Assembly (NCBI GenBank): GCA_028023455.1
Contig: JAQFVV010000570.1
Location: 241,136 to 305,135 of the forward strand
DNA: 64,000 bases
From: Epiperipatus broadwayi
Lineage: Eukaryota; Onychophora; Udeonychophora; Euonychophora; Peripatidae
Direction: 5' to 3'
The notes beneath the pieces were generated by a model, which ran no database searches, was not told where the DNA came from, and was given only the letters and a program-made list of their open reading frames with translations. A program made the translations under genes and the position numbers. How positions within the stretch are numbered: position 1 is the first letter of the stretch; every line of letters starts with the position of its first letter. Below, piece by piece: positions 59,701-64,000 of this stretch.

Positions 59701-61018
59701 CATATGTCAATCATTTAAAAAAAATGGATGAGCATATTAATAAAAAAAATATGTGTATTATATACAAAGTGATATGATAGACAAATAATGGAGTGAAACA
59801 TTTTGGAAAATAAACATTTAAAAAAAATGTTAATATTGTGTCAAAATAAAATTAATATTAAAGTAGAAATTATATTTGATAAAAATAAAAAAAAAGTAAA
59901 TTAATCTTTAAAAAAAGTTTATAGAGAAATAGATTATAACTAAATTGTAAATTTAAATAAATTAAATTTTAAATTAAATATTTAAATAAATAAACTAATT
60001 AAATTAATTTAGTTAAATTCAAATAAGTTGTAACTATAAGAAATGAGAAGAGAAATAAATGTATTTTAAAAATGAAAGATTTATACTTATTCTATGATAG
60101 GTAAGATGTTAATAGGATAATTTTTAAAAAGACAAAAGCAAATGATAAAATTATGAAATGAATATAGTAGAATGAAAAGCTCAGATAAAAACAGTCTAAA
60201 GGGTTTTCATTTAGCATGGATAAAAATAACAAGAAAGTGAGAAATGAAATAATAAGGAAAAAGAAAGATTTTTAAGAAGTAGAATAAAAAAAGAAATTTA
60301 AAAAAAGATGAATATTTAGGTTAATGTATTTCATTAATATCTTCTATTAGAGATCTTAAATAAATTTACTGAATTGCAAATATATATAAAGGCTTTGTTT
60401 TTGTGTTCTTGAAATAAAAATAATTTTTAAACCCTTTATTTATTATATATATTAGAGTGACAATACTATTTATTATATATATTATATTGTGCTATATTTC
60501 CCGAATCTTTCCATATTAAGAATAATTTTCCAATACAATTTTTCTCTCTCATTTTTATCATTAATTTTTAATTCTCTAAATCATTTAATTGTTAAATATT
60601 AAATATAAATATTTATTAATTTTAATATAAGTTGTATATGCTTATTTTTATAAAATTTTAATTAAAAAAAAATAAAACTGATAAAATTATTGGATAATCT
60701 CTACACATTATTAATGTAAGAAAATGGGTATTTTATATCAATTAGGCATTAATTTTTGAGTATTTACTTACATGTGTTATGCTTTAATTTTATTTTAAAA
60801 TATATTTATATATTCATTTATTTACAGCATTATATACATTATTTTTAACATGAGTATATTCAAGTTTAAATAAAAATTATTCAGTAAATTCTGAGTTTTG
60901 AAAATTTAAATCTACTAAAATTTTAACCAATTGGTTGAAATTTCTGAATTGTAGAAACCTAAATTGTGTTCTATTTATATGTAGATTTTACTTTCCCCTT
61001 CTCCCTATATATATATAT
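59701..61018. other. AT-rich spacer
   Basis: Very A/T-rich; ends in a pyrimidine-rich patch and (TA)n run next to the MITE. Nothing recognised. Confidence 0.5.
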
Positions 61019-61252
61019 AAAGTAGTTTTTTGGTTAAACTGTGTGTTATTTTTGCTTACTTCCCAATGTTTTGTAAAGGTTAACTTTTCAAAGAAAGACG
61101 ATTAGATCTCAAATAGTAAAGAGATTGTGTGTCAGATATTCAAGATCTAATGGTTTTTATTTGAAAAGTTAATACTGACAATGGTGGATGCTATTTCATC
61201 AAAATATATTGAGAGGCAAAAATAACACACGGTTTAACCTAAAAACTACTTT
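61019..61252. mobile_element. 234-bp MITE with near-perfect inverted ends
   Basis: The left end AAAGTAGTTTTTTGGTTAAA... and the reverse complement of the right end AAAGTAGTTTTTAGGTTAAA... differ at two of 37 positions. Further inward, TTAACTTTTCAAA and AGATCT-containing blocks are again inverted copies (61,080-61,110 versus 61,145-61,180), so most of the element folds into one hairpin. It is flanked by TA-rich DNA, consistent with TA or TTA target duplication. No coding sequence. Confidence 0.85.
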
Positions 61253-62640
61253 ATTTACATCATATAACTGTGAAAACATTATTATATATATATATAAACT
61301 GAAATTAACTTTATAAAATTCAATATACTAAAAATAAAATCTATAAATAAATAAATATTAGATGTAGCTAGTTTACAACATGTAAAATTTAAATTCAAAT
61401 TAATATTTAAAGTGCAAAAAATTAACATTTAGATATAATTGACCAATTTTCTATAAATTATATATTTACATAATTAAACTATTTACTCATTAAACTATGT
61501 AATATATTTGTAAACTATGCTTCTGCGATTTTTCTTTTTTAAAAAATCATTTTTTATGTAATGTAAAAAAACATTACCATCACAAAAACTTTCCTAACAC
61601 ACAATAGCCTGCTCTGGATTTATATATCTGACTTTATTAATGATTTTAATCAAATCACATAGTTTCTATATGTGATTGTGATTCTTTTTTAATGCACATT
61701 TACATTCACTCATATAAGATCTTCTACATTCACACACTACTTTATATATTATATTTATTGATTTTGTCAACAATATCTTTACTATTAATAATAAATCTAT
61801 CAGTATTTCATGCTATATTAAAATGTAGGTAACAATTGATATAATCATTCAATAGACTGTCTTATTTATATAAGGTTAAAAAATCCATTTTTTTCTTCAT
61901 TTCTTTCTTTTTTCATTTACCTCCCTTTAATAGATGCACTGTACTGATCTTATAATAGCTCAATGATATCATGTTGGGTACTGAGAATACTCTCAAATTC
62001 AAACACAAGATAGAGATTTCTGAAAGAATTAAGAGCAGCCATCTTATTTTTAAACCTATATTCTAATTATATTGGCCAATCTGAAATGGCTTAGTTTGAG
62101 AGCATGAAGATGTTTTTCTATTCTCTTTTACATCCATTATTTTTTTTTACATATTAATGTTTGCAAAACTTTTCAGTTTACTATATGTTAATATTACGAA
62201 TTCTTAAAAACTATGTATTATTCAAATTTATTTACTAAGCACCAAGATCATATGTAATTAAAGAGATTATCCAACGTCCAATAATTCATTAGTATATATG
62301 TCAATGATATTGCATATTAATTACTTTGATATTTGCTAACTTTTATTTCTAAATAAAAATGCTCTAAATCCAATCAATTTATAAACAATAAGAATCTTTA
62401 AAAAGGGATCAATAAATCCATTAATTATTTTTTCTCTCCATAAATTTAAATCAAGTTGTCATTCTATGAATTATTTAACCTGTCCTCAGAATTACAAATC
62501 TACTTCAAGGCTTTCATTTTATTTATCTGTAAAATGGTTTACTATAAGCATCATTCACATGTATGAAACAATCTTTAATACTAAAAAAAAAATATATATT
62601 TCAAACTTTCTTTTTGTAGTATGGCAAAATATACTTATAA
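61253..62640. other. AT-rich spacer
   Basis: Nothing recognised; the ORF at 62,466 is AT-driven. Confidence 0.5.
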
Positions 62641-62644
62641 ACAA

Positions 62645-63110
62645 TTAATGAATCAGAAAATTTTAATAAATTGAATAAGAATGAAAAGTTAAATAGGTCT
62701 ATTGAACATATGGTTAATGGAAACATTAAATATCTAGATTTGTTAATAAAGCATAGTATAATACATTGGGCTACACAATATTATAAATGTTAGATACTAT
62801 ATCAAATCTAAATCTCATATATATCCAGGATATAAATATGCAGGTTTCAAGGCTTTCTTGCACAGTAACCATAGTTTATGTAAATTTGAATCGGATAAAA
62901 AAGGTAATATTTCGAAGTACATGTCTGAATTACTATCTTTTTTAAACATGTTAAACATTTTAATAATAAATTAAGATTTAATAGTAATCACAATATGGAT
63001 AATAAACTTTTAGATATCTTCCTTTATATATCTTTAAAAAATACTATCAAATTATGAGCAGTAACTAACTAAATAAAAATACAGTGAATACTATATTAAA
63101 TTTACTAGCA
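62645..63110 (+). pseudogene. PLE fragment: RT C-terminal region
   Basis: Reads FNKLNKNEKLNRSIEHMVNG then NIKYLDLLIKHS, the 'I.FLDLLI' hallmark after the RT core in Penelope-like elements. It continues with a Tyr-rich segment where 'YRKPT' is expected (partly lost), and YAGFKAFLHSNHSLCKFESD (from about 62,834), matching the 'K.A.FK.FLHR' region. The KFESDK stretch is shared with the PLE at 49,790, so both come from one family. Stops and a frameshift are present, and no GIY-YIG part follows. Confidence 0.7.
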
Positions 63111-64000
63111 TTGTATCAAAAAATACTCATATAGCATAAGTAAATAATCTTTTTGAAAACTTTTCATTAAATTCTAACCTCAATACTTTTGTTAATCCTG
63201 AAGTTTTTGGAAATATTATTTTCTCATTACTATTATTCATATATTGATGTGACATTGGTACATCACATTAATTTTTAATTTGTACCTTTTTATATTTCAT
63301 AACCTTTTATTAACTTGAACAGAGTACAATAAATTTCAGAGCAGCCATTTTTTCTTTTGACTACAATAACATTAATCTTATTATTTATTCTATTATATTC
63401 AATTTTTAATTTGCCTCCTATTTTGGCTACTAAAATAAATAATTTTTTTTTTTTATAAAGCACAAAACTTTTAAGACTTATACATTATTTAGACTGTGCC
63501 TTTATTTTAATTAAGAGATTATTACTATTTCATTATCTTGTAGAAATGAGAAATAAATTTAATCATCTTTGATGAACTTCAGATCTATTTTTCTTTTTTC
63601 ATGATCCAATATTTGAGTCATTAAGTTTATTTTTAGCCTATGCTTCTTTACATCTGTTAACTAAGAAGACTTCAATTTCTATGGTGATATATTTATATAT
63701 GAGGAAAGGAATATAGTAAACTTTATCCAGTTCATCTAATCAGTGTAATATGCATTAACTTTAAAAATTTGAAGTTGGTGAACAAGAAAGTAAACCATTA
63801 TTGATTTATTATGAAAATTAAACATATATAATAATTAGATAATTACCAGAAAGTTACTCTATGGTTTGTGATTACAAGATATGAGAATAATTTTTCTAAA
63901 TGAATTCACTCTGCTTTACTCATAGCAAATACAATAGTTATATTACAAATGTGATTATGCGCAAACATAATTAGATAGCATATAAGATTACACATCAAGT
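63111..64000. other. AT-rich sequence to the window end
   Basis: Possibly further PLE-derived DNA up to about 63,250 but not readable. Nothing else recognised. Confidence 0.45.

Overview
This window looks like non-genic or deep-intronic DNA from an animal (metazoan) nuclear genome, most likely an invertebrate. It is very AT-rich (my impression is well below 30% GC), has no bacterial-style gene packing and no operons, and carries many decayed eukaryotic transposable elements. The mix is RTE/BovB-like LINEs, a Jockey-like LINE, Penelope-like elements (PLEs), a hAT transposase relic, a mariner relic, tRNA-derived SINEs, fold-back MITEs and long microsatellites. That mix fits molluscs, cnidarians, flatworms or arthropods. 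I cannot name the species. No complete host gene, rRNA or functional tRNA was found.

Layout. 1-3.2 kb: AT-rich DNA with three small coding-like islands on the minus strand and a 57-bp minisatellite. 4.1-7.3 kb: first copy of an unnamed ~2-kb repeat (family A), split by a 1.2-kb inverted-repeat element. 7.4-8.3 kb: unnamed repeat F. 8.4-12.2 kb: a nearly full-length RTE LINE on the plus strand, nested inside a minus-strand PLE. 13.3-16.8 kb: repeats B and F and a duplicated LINE-like fragment. 17.98-18.08 kb: one exon-like 102-bp segment. 19.4-21 kb: repeat C, a possible SINE and a minisatellite. 22.0-24.2 kb: hAT relic. 25-26 kb: repeat D and a weak PLE trace. 29.8-30.7 kb: mariner deletion derivative. 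30.9-33.5 kb: second RTE. 34.9-37.4 kb: antisense Jockey-like LINE. 38.2-39.3 kb: diverged T-rich/G-rich tandem array holding a SINE. 39.9-40.3 kb: inverted-repeat element. 41.3-47.5 kb: three more RTE fragments around the second family A copy. 48.5-51.3 kb: Jockey tail, PLE GIY-YIG segment, ~80 pure AAT units, repeat C. 54.6-55.3 kb: repeat B. 57.7-61.3 kb: SINE head, a fold-back element between direct repeats, and a perfect-looking MITE. 62.6-63.1 kb: PLE RT fragment.

How it works together: the recognisable coding sequence is transposon machinery, all of it visibly broken. The best preserved unit is the RTE at 8.77-11.60 kb: 942 codons in one frame with only four stops. At three of those four positions a related copy elsewhere in the window has a sense codon. 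Five repeat families that I cannot assign to known types (A, B, C, D, F) each occur twice, and these plus the fold-back element at 58.3-59.7 kb are the best candidates for undescribed elements. Family names here are by motif reading only; no database search was possible.
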